Assembly: GCF_901482445.1 (NCBI RefSeq)
Contig: NZ_LR590477.1
Coordinates: 868,001-932,000, forward strand
DNA from: Neisseria lactamica
Lineage (GTDB): Bacteria > Pseudomonadota > Gammaproteobacteria > Burkholderiales > Neisseriaceae
Direction: 5' to 3'
DNA: 64,000 bases
In this document: in pieces, positions 28,468 through 37,067 of the stretch
Layout of the letters: each line of letters starts with the position of its first letter
How positions within the stretch are numbered: position 1 is the stretch's first letter
Translations under genes and position numbers: made by a program
Notes under the pieces: generated by a model
What the model was told of the DNA's origin: nothing
The model's database searches: none
The model's input: the letters and a program-made list of their open reading frames with translations, nothing else

Positions 28468-29733
28468 TCAATACCAGCCGCGCAGCTTCATCGCTTTTTC
28501 AACACGGCGGATACTCATCATATAAGACGCGGTTCGCAAATCGACATCATACTCTTGCGCCAAGTTCCAAATATCGCGGAACGCACGGCGCAGGACGACG
28601 GTTTCTTTTTCCTGAACTTCGTCAAACTCCCAATAATAGCCTTGCAGGTTTTGCACCCACTCGAAATAGGAAACGACCACGCCGCCGCAGTTCGCCAAAA
28701 TATCGGGCACGACCAATACGCCGTTTTGACGCAGGATAACGTCGGCTTCGGGCGTAGTCGGGCCGTTTGCACCTTCAACCACGATTTTCGCGCGGACTTT
28801 ACCGGCGTTTTCGGAAGTCAGTTGATTTTCCAGCACGCAAGGGGCGAGTACGTCCACATCCAAAGCCAAAAGTTCGGCGTTGGTAATTTCCTTGCCGTAA
28901 CCGGCTTCGTTGGTGATGAAGCCTTTTTCTTGGAACTCTTTAAACAAAGCTTCCATATCCAAGCCGTTTTCGTTGTAAATGGCAACATCGACAGTAGAAA
29001 CCGCAACAACTTTCGCGCCGGATTGATGCGCGTAATAACCTGTGTGGTAACCGACATTACCGAAGCCTTGGATGGCGTAAGTGGCACCCTTCACGTCTTT
29101 GCCCAGTTTTTCCAAGGCTTGGACGGCGGCGAGGTTCACGCCGTAACCGGTAGCCTCGGTACGCGCCAAAGAGCCGCCGAACTCAACCGGTTTACCGGTA
29201 AATACGCCCGGTGCGGAATGTTTTACCACGTTTTCATAGGCATCAACCATCCAAGACATGATTTTGCCGTTGGTGTTCACATCAGGTGCAGGAATGTCGA
29301 TTTTCTCGCCAATCAGCGGAGAAATGGCTTCGGAATAAGCGCGTGCGATACGTTCCAATTCCGCTTCGGAATAATCGCGCGGATCCAAGGTAACGCCGCC
29401 TTTGCCGCCGCCGTAAGGAATGCCGGCCACGCAGCATTTGATAGTCATCCAAATCGACAGGGCTTTGACTTCGTCCAGATTCACACCGGGATGGAAGCGC
29501 ACGCCGCCTTTGTAGGGGCCGACGGCGTTGTTGTGTTGCGAACGGTAGCCCGTGAAGGTTTTGACCGTGCCGTCGTCGAGTTTGACGGGGAAATTGACTT
29601 CCAACACGCGGGTCGGACTCTTCAGGATTTCATAAACGGCCGGATCGGTTTTCAGCCGGTCGCAGGCAGTTTTGACCTGTTTTCGCGCGATTTCAAACGG
29701 ATTGAGGGTTTCTTTTGCAACGGCATCAGACAT
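28468..29733 (-). CDS. Glutamate dehydrogenase (NAD-type, GudB-like)
   Basis: A 421-residue hexameric enzyme that interconverts glutamate and 2-oxoglutarate plus ammonia. Visible are GPYKGGVRFHPGVN (substrate Lys, about residue 95), the catalytic region IPYGGGKGGVTLDPRDYS (about 127), DVNTNGKIMSWMVDAY, the Rossmann motif IQGFGNVGYHTG (about 218) and the C-terminal RTASYMMSIRRVEKAM. Length and sequence fit the roughly 420-residue NAD-dependent catabolic type rather than the 445-residue NADP GdhA; cofactor is inferred. Single gene between terminator and a long upstream spacer. Confidence 0.93.
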   Translation of the reverse strand: MSDAVAKETLNPFEIARKQVKTACDRLKTDPAVYEILKSPTRVLEVNFPVKLDDGTVKTFTGYRSQHNNAVGPYKGGVRFHPGVNLDEVKALSIWMTIKCCVAGIPYGGGKGGVTLDPRDYSEAELERIARAYSEAISPLIGEKIDIPAPDVNTNGKIMSWMVDAYENVVKHSAPGVFTGKPVEFGGSLARTEATGYGVNLAAVQALEKLGKDVKGATYAIQGFGNVGYHTGYYAHQSGAKVVAVSTVDVAIYNENGLDMEALFKEFQEKGFITNEAGYGKEITNAELLALDVDVLAPCVLENQLTSENAGKVRAKIVVEGANGPTTPEADVILRQNGVLVVPDILANCGGVVVSYFEWVQNLQGYYWEFDEVQEKETVVLRRAFRDIWNLAQEYDVDLRTASYMMSIRRVEKAMKLRGWY

Positions 29734-30134
29734 TTTGCTTCCTTTTCACAAAGAGAGGTTCGGAATGGAACAAGCCATCAGGTTCGCAACTATAACCAAT
29801 TTTCAAGCAAAATGTAATAGCGTGTAGTCGGAATCGGCCCGATTTGATTAATCTATATATGATTTTATTTCCCAAGCCGCACGGAATCCGTCTGAAAAAA
29901 GCGGAACACATATCCAAAAAGCAAATGTCCAATTAAATAAAGATATAAGAATCCTTTTATTTTTTAAAAATTTAATTGGAACGCCGCCGGGATTTGCACA
30001 CCCTTCCCGACTCCGTTCCGAAATCCGGAAACACCGCCGGCAAAACCTGTTGCGATTGTTAACAATCCATACATTAGAAGCCCTGTGCAAACGATGTTAA
30101 AATAAACCTTTTCAACCCGACAGGAAACCAGATT
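29734..30134. other. Intergenic promoter region between glutamate dehydrogenase and gph
   Basis: About 400 bp separate the divergent genes. I see no coding frame. The gph side has AT-rich promoter-like elements (TTAAAAT near 30096) and an AGGAAACC SD before ATG 30135. Confidence 0.5.
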
Positions 30135-30842
30135 ATGAATGCAGCCATCGAACACGTCCAAACCGTTGCCTTCGATTTGGACGGCACACTGTGCGATTCC
30201 GTCCCCGACCTTGCCGCCGCCGCAGAAGCGATGTTGGAACAACTCGGTATGAAACCGCTGCCCGCCAAAGTGGTCGAAAGCTATGTGGGCGACGGCATCG
30301 GCAAACTGGTTCACCGCGTCCTCACCAACGACCGCGACCGCGAAGCCGATTCCGAACTGTGGGAAAAAGGTTTCGTATCCTATATGAAATACTACCGCGA
30401 CCATTTGAGCGTCTTTACCCGCCCCTATCCCGAAACCGCAGCCGGGCTGGCATTGCTCAAATCTTTGGGCATCCCGCTGGCAGTCATTACCAACAAAAAC
30501 GAAATCCTTGCCGCCGAGCTTCTAAAACAACTGGGACTCGCCGACTACTTCAGCCTGATACTCGGCGGCGACAGCCTGCCCGAAAAAAAACCCAGCCCGC
30601 TGCCGCTGCGGCACGCCGCCGAAGTTTTGGGTATCGATGTTGCCAATATGGTTATGGTCGGCGACTCGCGCAACGACATCATCGCCGCCAAAGCCGCCGG
30701 CTGCCTGAGTGTCGGCGTTACCTTCGGTTACGGCGATATGACGCTGCTCTCGCAAGACGATGCGACCCGTCCCGACTGGATTATCGGCTCGCTACCCGAA
30801 ATTTACGAAAACCTGCAACCGCAGAAAAATAAAGAAGAGTAG
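30135..30842 (+). CDS. gph: Phosphoglycolate phosphatase (HAD family)
   Basis: A 235-residue HAD hydrolase that removes phosphate from 2-phosphoglycolate formed during DNA repair. Motif I is FDLDGTLCDS (nucleophile Asp, about residue 14), motif II is AVITNKN (about 118), motif III is the Lys in LPEKKPSP, and motif IV is MVMVGDSRNDIIAAKAAG. A four-helix cap lies between I and II. Length is normal for Gph. recX begins 56 bp after the stop across a single uptake sequence. Confidence 0.95.
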   Translation: MNAAIEHVQTVAFDLDGTLCDSVPDLAAAAEAMLEQLGMKPLPAKVVESYVGDGIGKLVHRVLTNDRDREADSELWEKGFVSYMKYYRDHLSVFTRPYPETAAGLALLKSLGIPLAVITNKNEILAAELLKQLGLADYFSLILGGDSLPEKKPSPLPLRHAAEVLGIDVANMVMVGDSRNDIIAAKAAGCLSVGVTFGYGDMTLLSQDDATRPDWIIGSLPEIYENLQPQKNKEE

Positions 30843-30898
30843 GCATTCGGACGGCACGCTATGCCGTCTGAAACCTGCCGCACGCCGAAACCGCCGCT

Positions 30899-31360
30899 AT
30901 GAAACCCCAAAAATCACTCCGCGCCCGCGCGATGGACATCCTCTCGCGCCAAGAAGTCAGCCGCCTCGGTCTGAAGCGCAAACTTGCACCGCACGCCGAA
31001 AGCGAAGAGGAGTTGGAAAATGTGTTAAACGAATTTGCCGAACGCAACTGGCAGTCGGATTTGCGCTACGCCGAAGCCTATATCCGCAGCAAAAGCCGAA
31101 AACACGGCTCCCTGCGCCTGAAACAAGCCCTGGCTCAACAGGGCATAGATGAAGAAACCAGCCGCAACCTGCTTCCCAACCGCTCAAGCGAAAAACAGGC
31201 CGCCATAGCCGTGTTGCGTAAAAAGTTCAAACAGCCCGCCGCCGACCTTAAAGAAAAACAAAAACAGGCGCGTTTCCTCGCCTATCGCGGATTCGATGCC
31301 GATACCGTTCAGACGGCATTGAAACACGCTTGGGACGAAAATTGGGAAGACGGCTACTGA
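30899..31360 (+). CDS. recX: RecX, regulator of RecA
   Basis: A 153-residue, mostly helical, basic protein of the RecX family. Three-helix repeats are visible: RAMDILSRQEVSRLGLKRKL, the NWQSDLRYAEAYIRSKSRKHGSLRLKQAL block typical of RecX (about residues 50-80), and AAIAVLRKKFKQPA. In gonococci RecX supports RecA-driven recombination, transformation and pilin variation. It is likely co-transcribed with gph. Confidence 0.95.
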   Translation: MKPQKSLRARAMDILSRQEVSRLGLKRKLAPHAESEEELENVLNEFAERNWQSDLRYAEAYIRSKSRKHGSLRLKQALAQQGIDEETSRNLLPNRSSEKQAAIAVLRKKFKQPAADLKEKQKQARFLAYRGFDADTVQTALKHAWDENWEDGY

Positions 31361-31433
31361 CCTTCCTTCTTGAATCTTTTTGCACGGCAGCGTAACCTTA
31401 CGCCCGTTTCCAACTTTTCCGATTGAGAACAAA

Positions 31434-31595
31434 ATGTCCGGACAACCCGAAAAACACCACACCTCCCCCATCGAAGACGAACGCAAAAACCCGGTTTACC
31501 GTATGGGACGGGCGGTTGCCGGATTCATGCTCGCCGTTTGGGCGGGCGTGCTGGCACTCGTGTTTTTCCTGGTCTTCCGTTTTTGGCTTTCTTGA
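31434..31595 (+). CDS. Small single-pass membrane protein
   Basis: A 53-residue protein with a hydrophilic N-terminus (MSGQPEKHHTSPIEDERKN) and one C-terminal membrane helix (VAGFMLAVWAGVLALVFFLVF, split by short groups). It lies 73 bp after recX and just before an uptake-sequence terminator, so it looks like the last gene of the gph-recX unit. The start at ATG 31434 gives the compact conserved-looking form. Function unknown. Confidence 0.6.
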   Translation: MSGQPEKHHTSPIEDERKNPVYRMGRAVAGFMLAVWAGVLALVFFLVFRFWLS

Positions 31596-31600
31596 ACAAA

Positions 31601-31627
31601 ATGCCGTCTGAAACCTTCAGACGGCAT
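31601..31627 (+). terminator. Uptake-sequence terminator of the gph-recX unit
   Basis: ATGCCGTCTGAA (31601-31612) and its complement (31616-31627) form a 12-bp stem with a very short loop directly behind the 53-aa gene. There is no T run on the plus strand, so termination strength is uncertain. Confidence 0.65.
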
Positions 31628-31747
31628 CGGCGGCCCATTTCTGCAGGCTATCCCTCCATAGCTTTTTTTAGCTTGAATTCCACTTTCCCATTCCCTAAAA
31701 TTTTCCCGCACCCATTTCAAAACACCCTTTCTTAAAACAGGTACACT

Positions 31748-32230
31748 ATGACACAACAACGCCAACTGCCTTCGCACGAACTCATTATGTCCGAACTGAT
31801 GATGCCGGACACCGCCAATTTCAGCGGCAACGTACACGGCGGCGAACTCCTGCTCCTGCTCGACCAAGTCGCCTATTCCTGCGCCAGCCGTTACAGCGGC
31901 AATTATTGCGTTACCCTGTCGGTTGACAAAGTCCTGTTTAAAGAACCCATCCACATCGGCGATTTGGTTACCTTTTACGCCGCTGTCAACTATACAGGAC
32001 GCACCTCGATGGAAATCGGCATCCGTGTTGAAGCACAAAACATCCGCACCGGCGAAATCCGCCATACCAACAGCTGCTACTTCACGATGGTTGCGGTCAA
32101 AGACGGCAAACCCGTCCCCGTTCCCCCGCTGGAAATCCTGACCGACCGCCAACGCTGCCGCTACGAAAAAGCCAAAAAACGCAGAGACATCAGCCTGCAA
32201 GCCTCCGGAGACGTGTCCTGCGGCTGCTGA
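31748..32230 (+). CDS. Acyl-CoA thioesterase (hotdog fold, NmACH-like)
   Basis: A 160-residue hotdog thioesterase that hydrolyses acyl-CoA. The signature MMPDTANFSGNVHGGELLLLLDQ holds Asn24 and Asp39, the two catalytic residues described for the meningococcal enzyme. The helix LLLLLDQVAYSCAS and strand VDKVLFKEPIHIGDLV follow. The C-terminal tail is long, basic and Cys-containing. Single gene with a clear AAACAGGT stretch before the ATG. Confidence 0.92.
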   Translation: MTQQRQLPSHELIMSELMMPDTANFSGNVHGGELLLLLDQVAYSCASRYSGNYCVTLSVDKVLFKEPIHIGDLVTFYAAVNYTGRTSMEIGIRVEAQNIRTGEIRHTNSCYFTMVAVKDGKPVPVPPLEILTDRQRCRYEKAKKRRDISLQASGDVSCGC

Positions 32231-32349
32231 CGGCGGACTATGCCGTCTGCAATACCGGACAAGCATTGTTCCAACATTCGGCATAATGGTTTGATTTATT
32301 GAAGCAAAATCGTCTGATTCCGACCCATCCGTTTTTCAACGCCGTTTTG

Positions 32350-32382
32350 AAACACAGCTGTGAAAATAAACGGCTGTGTTTT
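32350..32382 (+). terminator. Hairpin in the spacer behind the thioesterase gene
   Basis: AAACACAGC and GCTGTGTTT form a 9-bp stem around a 14-nt loop, followed by TTC. The spacer 32231-32628 otherwise holds no gene. Confidence 0.5.
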
Positions 32383-32435
32383 CATATTCCCTTGATGCAG
32401 CCCTAATCAATCGGACAAAATGCCTTTTATCCGAT

Positions 32436-32469
32436 AAAGCCGCCCCCCGAACAGAAATAAGCGGCTTTT
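32436..32469 (+). terminator. Second hairpin in the same spacer
   Basis: AAAGCCGC and GCGGCTTT form an 8-bp stem with a T4 tail on the plus strand; its loop is long and C-rich. Confidence 0.5.
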
Positions 32470-32574
32470 CCATTGCAAACGGATGAAATCAAGCGGATAC
32501 CCAAACACAGTCAAACAAATTTATACGCCTTATCCCTTCTGAATGATTTGAAAACACAGCCGCCAAAAACAAAA

Positions 32575-32605
32575 ATGCCGTCTGAAGACCTTTCAGACGG
32601 CATTT
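32575..32605 (-). terminator. Uptake-sequence terminator of nlpD
   Basis: ATGCCGTCTGAA and its complement form a 12-bp stem 24 bp behind the nlpD stop; on the minus strand it is followed by TTTTTG. Confidence 0.8.
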
Positions 32606-32628
32606 CCAACTTGATTTCAGGCAGAAAG

Positions 32629-33645
32629 TCAAAACGCGATATAGCTGTTCGGGTTAACCGGTTTGCCGTTTTGCCGCACCTCGAAATGAAGCTGCGTTCT
32701 GGAAGCATCGGTATTGCCCATCAAAGCGACCTGCTGCCCGCGTTTGACCTGCTGGCCCTCGCCGACCAGCAATTTTTGGTTGTGCCCGTATGCGGTCAGG
32801 AAGGAAGAATTATGCTGGATGATGACCAGGTTGCCATACCCCCTCAAACCGGAGCCGGCATAAACCACTTTGCCGTCAGCCGCCGCCAAAACGGGTTGTC
32901 CCGCATTTCCCGCAATATCGACACCCTTGTTGCCGCCGCCGAAATCGGCAATCACTTTGCCCGTCGTCGGACGCTGCCAAACAATGCCGGCAACCGTACG
33001 CGTGCCGGATGACGAAACGGTAGGAGATTGCGGGGCAGGCGCGGGGGCAGGAACCGCTTTATTTTCTACAACGGGCGCGGCAGGTTGCGGCGCGGACTGC
33101 ACGGGCGGTTGCGCGGCGGGTTTCACAGGGGTTGGTACGGGTACCGGCGCGGCAGGCCTGCTTTCTACGGCTGCGGTTTTCGGTGCGGCATATCCTGCCG
33201 GCTTGACCTTCACGATCTGACCGATGCTCAACGTATTATCGGCCATACCGTTCCACGCACGGAAATCGTCTTGAGAGATATGGTAGCGTTTGGAAATGTT
33301 GTACACCGTGTCGCCGCGCACAACGGTATGCGTCGCCGCATTGATGTCGACGGGCGCGTAAGAAGGAACATATGTACCCGAAACGGCAGGTGCAGGCGGC
33401 GGAACATAAGCAGGAGGCGTGTAAACCGGCGCAGTTTGCACGGGCGGCACATACGACGCATCGTTGGCGGCAGGAGCGGCATTGTACGGCGTTGCGCCAT
33501 AGGGGTTGTTGTAAACTGCCGAAGACGGCGCGTCCTGCATACCTGAATTGCCTGCAATGACAGGAGCAGGCTGTTGGGTGGCGCAACCGCCCAACAGAGC
33601 GGCAACGGCGGTACAAGCTGCCAAAAGTGTCGTTTGTTTCAACAT
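32629..33645 (-). CDS. nlpD: NlpD-like lipoprotein (LysM plus M23 peptidase domain)
   Basis: A 338-residue lipoprotein with signal MLKQTTLLAACTAVAALLGGC, the start chosen at 33645 because it places the lipobox correctly. A Pro/Ala/Tyr-rich linker leads to a LysM domain (HTVVRGDTVYNISKRYHISQDDFRAW, split; about residues 120-165), a second Pro/Ala linker and a C-terminal M23 domain (GGGNKGVDIAGNAGQPVLAAADGKVVYAG split; YGNLVIIQHN). The catalytic Zn ligands look degenerate (KGVDIA where HxGxD is expected), so it is probably an activator of amidase AmiC at the septum, as in E. coli NlpD/EnvC, rather than a peptidase. SurE lies upstream, a pairing common in proteobacteria. Confidence 0.92.
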   Translation of the reverse strand: MLKQTTLLAACTAVAALLGGCATQQPAPVIAGNSGMQDAPSSAVYNNPYGATPYNAAPAANDASYVPPVQTAPVYTPPAYVPPPAPAVSGTYVPSYAPVDINAATHTVVRGDTVYNISKRYHISQDDFRAWNGMADNTLSIGQIVKVKPAGYAAPKTAAVESRPAAPVPVPTPVKPAAQPPVQSAPQPAAPVVENKAVPAPAPAPQSPTVSSSGTRTVAGIVWQRPTTGKVIADFGGGNKGVDIAGNAGQPVLAAADGKVVYAGSGLRGYGNLVIIQHNSSFLTAYGHNQKLLVGEGQQVKRGQQVALMGNTDASRTQLHFEVRQNGKPVNPNSYIAF

Positions 33646-33747
33646 AAGATAACCTTCATGTTCCGATATATAGCCTGAATGCGGCATATCATAATAAAAA
33701 TGCGCGTTCTTCTCAAGCGCAAAGCCCGACGGTATTTGATAAAACGG

Positions 33748-34494
33748 TCAGTCCGTATGCCAGAACGCCGCCGTTTCCGCCATGTCCGGATAGGCGGTCA
33801 GGTCGATTTGCAGCGGCGTTACGGTAATGAAACCTGCTCCGCATTCACCGAAATCCGTCCCCTCTTCCCGATCGGAAACTTCGCCGACCGGCCCTATCCA
33901 ATAAATCTGTTCGCCGCGCGGATTGCGCGCCGGAATGACGTTCTGACCGTGATGCCTCCTGCCCAAACGGGCGATTTTAATGCCCCGCACATCTTCCTGC
34001 GCGACGGCGGGGATATTGATGTTCCACAAAATGGGGGACTGCGGGGGGGTTTTGAAAAAATGCGCCAACAATGTCCACAGTGCCTTTTCTGCGGTTGCCC
34101 AATAGCGTCCGGAAGCGTCGTTTAAGGAAAACGCCACGGCGGGTATGCCCATAAGGTAGGCTTCGGTTGCCGCCGCAACCGTCCCCGAATAAAGCGTGTC
34201 GTCCCCCATATTCGCGCCCCGGTTAATGCCCGAAAAGACAAAATCGGCCTGAAAATCCGAAAATACAGACTGCCCGATGTGGATACAGTCGGTCGGCGTG
34301 CCGTTGACATAGTAGAACCCGTTTTGCGCCTGTTTCAACTGCAAAGGGCGTTCCAGCGTCAGCGAATTGCTGACCCCGCTCCTGTCGCGTTCGGGCGCAA
34401 CCACCCTGACGTTGGCAAATTCCGCCGTAACGCGCGCCAAAACGGCGATGCCTTCGGAGAGGTAGCCGTCGTCGTTGGAAATCAAAACATTCAT
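33748..34494 (-). CDS. surE: 5'/3'-nucleotidase SurE
   Basis: A 248-residue stationary-phase survival phosphatase acting on nucleoside monophosphates. The start MNVLISNDDGYLSEGI carries the metal-binding NDDG, followed by VVAPERDRSGVSNSLT (Ser ligand) and SGINRGANMGDDTLYSGTVAAA (split), which are diagnostic. Start is 34494, where the family begins. It lies 13 bp after the upstream TerC-like gene and ahead of nlpD, a surE-nlpD arrangement. Confidence 0.96.
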   Translation of the reverse strand: MNVLISNDDGYLSEGIAVLARVTAEFANVRVVAPERDRSGVSNSLTLERPLQLKQAQNGFYYVNGTPTDCIHIGQSVFSDFQADFVFSGINRGANMGDDTLYSGTVAAATEAYLMGIPAVAFSLNDASGRYWATAEKALWTLLAHFFKTPPQSPILWNINIPAVAQEDVRGIKIARLGRRHHGQNVIPARNPRGEQIYWIGPVGEVSDREEGTDFGECGAGFITVTPLQIDLTAYPDMAETAAFWHTD

Positions 34495-34507
34495 TCCGTA
34501 TCCCACC

Positions 34508-36064
34508 TTATTCTTCGGACAGTCTGGTAATCCTGACCCGTTCGATGCGCTGCCCTTCTTTTTCGAGCACTTCAAACCGCCAACCGTGAAAATCGGCAAA
34601 ATCGCCGACATCGGGGATGGTTTGCAATTCTTCCATAATCAGCCCGGCAACGGTATGGAAATCGGTATCTTCCTCCTGTTGCGGCAGATTGAGTTGGGAT
34701 GCCAGCTCCACATATTCCAACGCGCCTTCCACCGTCAGGCTTTCATCGGGATTCCCCTGAACGGCGGGTTCTTCTTCGCGCTCGAATTCTTCGGGAAAGT
34801 CGCCGGCAATGGCTTCCAACAGGTCTTTCATCGTTACCATACCCAACACCGCGCCGAACTCGTCCACCACCAAAGCGTAATCCGCGCTGCTTTGGCGGAA
34901 GAGCTCGATTGCCCCCAGCGCGGTGGTACTATCGGGCAAAACGAGCGGCTGGCGCAATGCCGTCTGAATGTCGAGACCGCCTGTTTCCAGCAGTTGGGCG
35001 AGCAGGTCTTTCTTGTTGATGTAGCCCAAAGGTTCGTCCACGCCCGCCTTTCCGACAACGAGCAGGCGGCTGTAAGGCGTGTTTTGCAGTTGGGCATACT
35101 GTTCTTCACGGCTTTGCGAAATGTCCAGCCGTTCGATGTCGCGGCGGGGGATCATCACCCCCATAATCGGACGCTCGGCAAGCGTCAATACGCTGCGTAT
35201 CATCGATTTTTCGTTTTCTTCAAAATGCGCGTCGTCCCCGGATTCGCCGCCCGCGTCGGCAAGCACGCTTTCGCGTATGCCCATCATACCCAAGACGTTT
35301 TCGGCGGTGCGCTTGCGCCACGAGCTGCCGATGTAGTCGTTTTTGCGGCTGTTGCGCTGGGAAATCTGGTTAAACAGTTCAATTAAAATCGAGAAGCCGA
35401 TGGCGGCGTAGAGGTAGCCTTTGGGAATATGGAAATGGAAGGCTTCGGCAATCAGGCTGAAACCGATCATCAACAAAAAACCAAGGCAGAGCATCACGAC
35501 GGTGGGATGCCTGTCGACAAATTCGGTCAAGAGTTTGCTGGCGGAAATCATCACTGCCATTGCCACGACGACCGCGCCCATCGCGACGACGATGTGATCG
35601 ACCATCGCCACGGCGGTGATGACCGAATCGATGGAAAACACGGCATCCAGTATCAGGATTTGCGCGACCACGCCCCAAAACGGCGCGTGTTTTTTCCGGC
35701 TGTCGGCAACGGTAAAACGGTTATGCCCTTCAAGGCGTTCATGCAGTTCGGTGGTGGCTTTGTACAGCAGGAAAATACCGCCCGCAAGCATAATCATGTC
35801 CTTGCCAGAAACGGCGAGGCCGCCGATTTGGAACAGCGGCTCGGTCAGCGTGATGATGTGCGCCATAAAGGCAAGCATAATGATGCGGATGACGACTGCC
35901 AGCCCCAGCCCGGTAATCCGTGCGCGGTCGCGCCGTGCGGGCTGGACCTTGTTTGCCAAAATCGCCACAAAGACAAGGTTGTCTATCCCCAATACGACTT
36001 CCAACACCAAAAGCGTGGCAAAACCTATCCAAGTATGCGGTTCTGCCAACCAACTGAAATCCAT
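34508..36064 (-). CDS. TerC-family membrane protein with CBS pair and CorC domain
   Basis: A 518-residue inner-membrane protein. Residues 1-230 are the TerC domain with about seven helices and the conserved acidic sites EVVLGIDNLVFVAIL (about residue 22) and DAVFSIDSVITAVAMVDH (about 140). Residues 290-410 hold two CBS motifs (MIPRRDIERLDIS, VVDEFGAVLGMVTMKDLLEA). The final 80 residues are a CorC/HlyC transporter-associated domain. This is the YoaE/YegH architecture, linked to metal (Mn2+) export or metalation of exported proteins. Intact; likely in one operon with surE. Confidence 0.92.
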   Translation of the reverse strand: MDFSWLAEPHTWIGFATLLVLEVVLGIDNLVFVAILANKVQPARRDRARITGLGLAVVIRIIMLAFMAHIITLTEPLFQIGGLAVSGKDMIMLAGGIFLLYKATTELHERLEGHNRFTVADSRKKHAPFWGVVAQILILDAVFSIDSVITAVAMVDHIVVAMGAVVVAMAVMISASKLLTEFVDRHPTVVMLCLGFLLMIGFSLIAEAFHFHIPKGYLYAAIGFSILIELFNQISQRNSRKNDYIGSSWRKRTAENVLGMMGIRESVLADAGGESGDDAHFEENEKSMIRSVLTLAERPIMGVMIPRRDIERLDISQSREEQYAQLQNTPYSRLLVVGKAGVDEPLGYINKKDLLAQLLETGGLDIQTALRQPLVLPDSTTALGAIELFRQSSADYALVVDEFGAVLGMVTMKDLLEAIAGDFPEEFEREEEPAVQGNPDESLTVEGALEYVELASQLNLPQQEEDTDFHTVAGLIMEELQTIPDVGDFADFHGWRFEVLEKEGQRIERVRITRLSEE

Positions 36065-36136
36065 AATTTTCGTGTTCCTCGACGGTACGGCGGCGGCAAG
36101 GCTGCCGTTGTGTTTGCAATGTCCGGCATATTAGGG

Positions 36137-36167
36137 ATGCCGCCTGAACGCCGGTTTCAGACGGCAT
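36137..36167 (-). terminator. Uptake-sequence terminator behind tfpZ
   Basis: ATGCCGCCTGAA (one mismatch) pairs with TTCAGACGGCAT, 12-bp stem, 6 bp behind the stop of the gene at 36173. Confidence 0.7.
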
Positions 36168-36172
36168 CGGGT

Positions 36173-36958
36173 TCAGTCGGCGATAAAGCCGTCTATCGGC
36201 GCATAGCCCCGGGCATTTCCCTGCGCGTCCAGTACCACAATCCAATCTTTCTGCCTGCTGCCGGTAAAGGGCAGGAAATACCAGTCTTTATCTTCAGAAA
36301 TATCTGCCTGCTTCAAAATATCGGCAACGGCGATTTTTCTTGCATCTGCCAATTTTTTCAGCGGCTTCATCGCCTTACGGATTTTATCCGCCTCTTGGCG
36401 GGAATACGGCAGCCACCGGTCCGGGCGCATACTCGGCTCTATGCCCTGCATAGACAAATCCAGGGTTTTGTTTTGTTCGTCCGCCGTATCCGGCTCTTTC
36501 AGCCCGACGCGGCGGATGCCGAACCACGACAGGCTTTGCAGCCCTTCCGGCGCTTTGTGCAAATCTTCAACCGCCACTTCGGCGGCGGTCACAACATTAA
36601 TCCTGTCTTTTTCAAACGCCTCCACCACGGGACGCGCCAAAGAAACGCTGTGCAAACCGTACACCAACGCGGCAAGCTGGATCGCACCGGTCAGGGAAAA
36701 ATCCACGGCTCGCGCCCTGCCTGTCTTTTTCGGGCTGGACAATATCAGCGTCAACAGGGGGCCGCATACGATATCGACCGCCACCACCAGCTTATAAAGC
36801 GACAGCCCTCCCGTCAGCTCGGCATAAGGATAAGGATACCAAACCTTAAAAACCAGCAATGCCGCCAGCCCTGCAACCGACAGGCTGATTAAGAGGTGCC
36901 AGCCCGCACTTTTCAAGGCAAAACGCCATCTCGAGGCTGTTTTTCCGTTTTCCATCAT
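36173..36958 (-). CDS. TfpX/TfpZ-like type IV pilin accessory protein
   Basis: A 261-residue inner-membrane protein. Three to four helices lie in the first 125 residues (HLLISLSVAGLAALLVFKVWYP, LYKLVVAVDIVCGPLLTLIL split, AIQLAALVYGLHSVSLARP), followed by a periplasmic domain with a DRINVVTAAEV segment. The VDxxCGPLLTLI motif and layout match TfpZ/TfpX assembly chaperones for type IV pilins (Moraxella, Pseudomonas, Neisseria). Which pilin it serves here is unknown; no pilin gene is adjacent. Confidence 0.8.
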   Translation of the reverse strand: MMENGKTASRWRFALKSAGWHLLISLSVAGLAALLVFKVWYPYPYAELTGGLSLYKLVVAVDIVCGPLLTLILSSPKKTGRARAVDFSLTGAIQLAALVYGLHSVSLARPVVEAFEKDRINVVTAAEVAVEDLHKAPEGLQSLSWFGIRRVGLKEPDTADEQNKTLDLSMQGIEPSMRPDRWLPYSRQEADKIRKAMKPLKKLADARKIAVADILKQADISEDKDWYFLPFTGSRQKDWIVVLDAQGNARGYAPIDGFIAD

Positions 36959-37033
36959 ATCTTAATTCAAATCAAAAATAACCGTAAAAACAGGGCGCAT
37001 TGTACAACAGATAAAGGCTGCTTGAAATGCGGC

Positions 37034-37063
37034 ACCGTCTGAAAACCTGCTGTTCAGACGGCA
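37034..37063 (-). terminator. Uptake-sequence hairpin behind gabD
   Basis: CCGTCTGAA and TTCAGACGG face each other around GACCTGCTG-like bases, 5 bp behind the gabD stop. Confidence 0.6.
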
Positions 37064-37067
37064 TCCG

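Noticed and set aside
28555..29817. 420-codon open frame antisense to glutamate dehydrogenase
   Set aside because: Shadow of a well-supported enzyme gene, no ribosome site.
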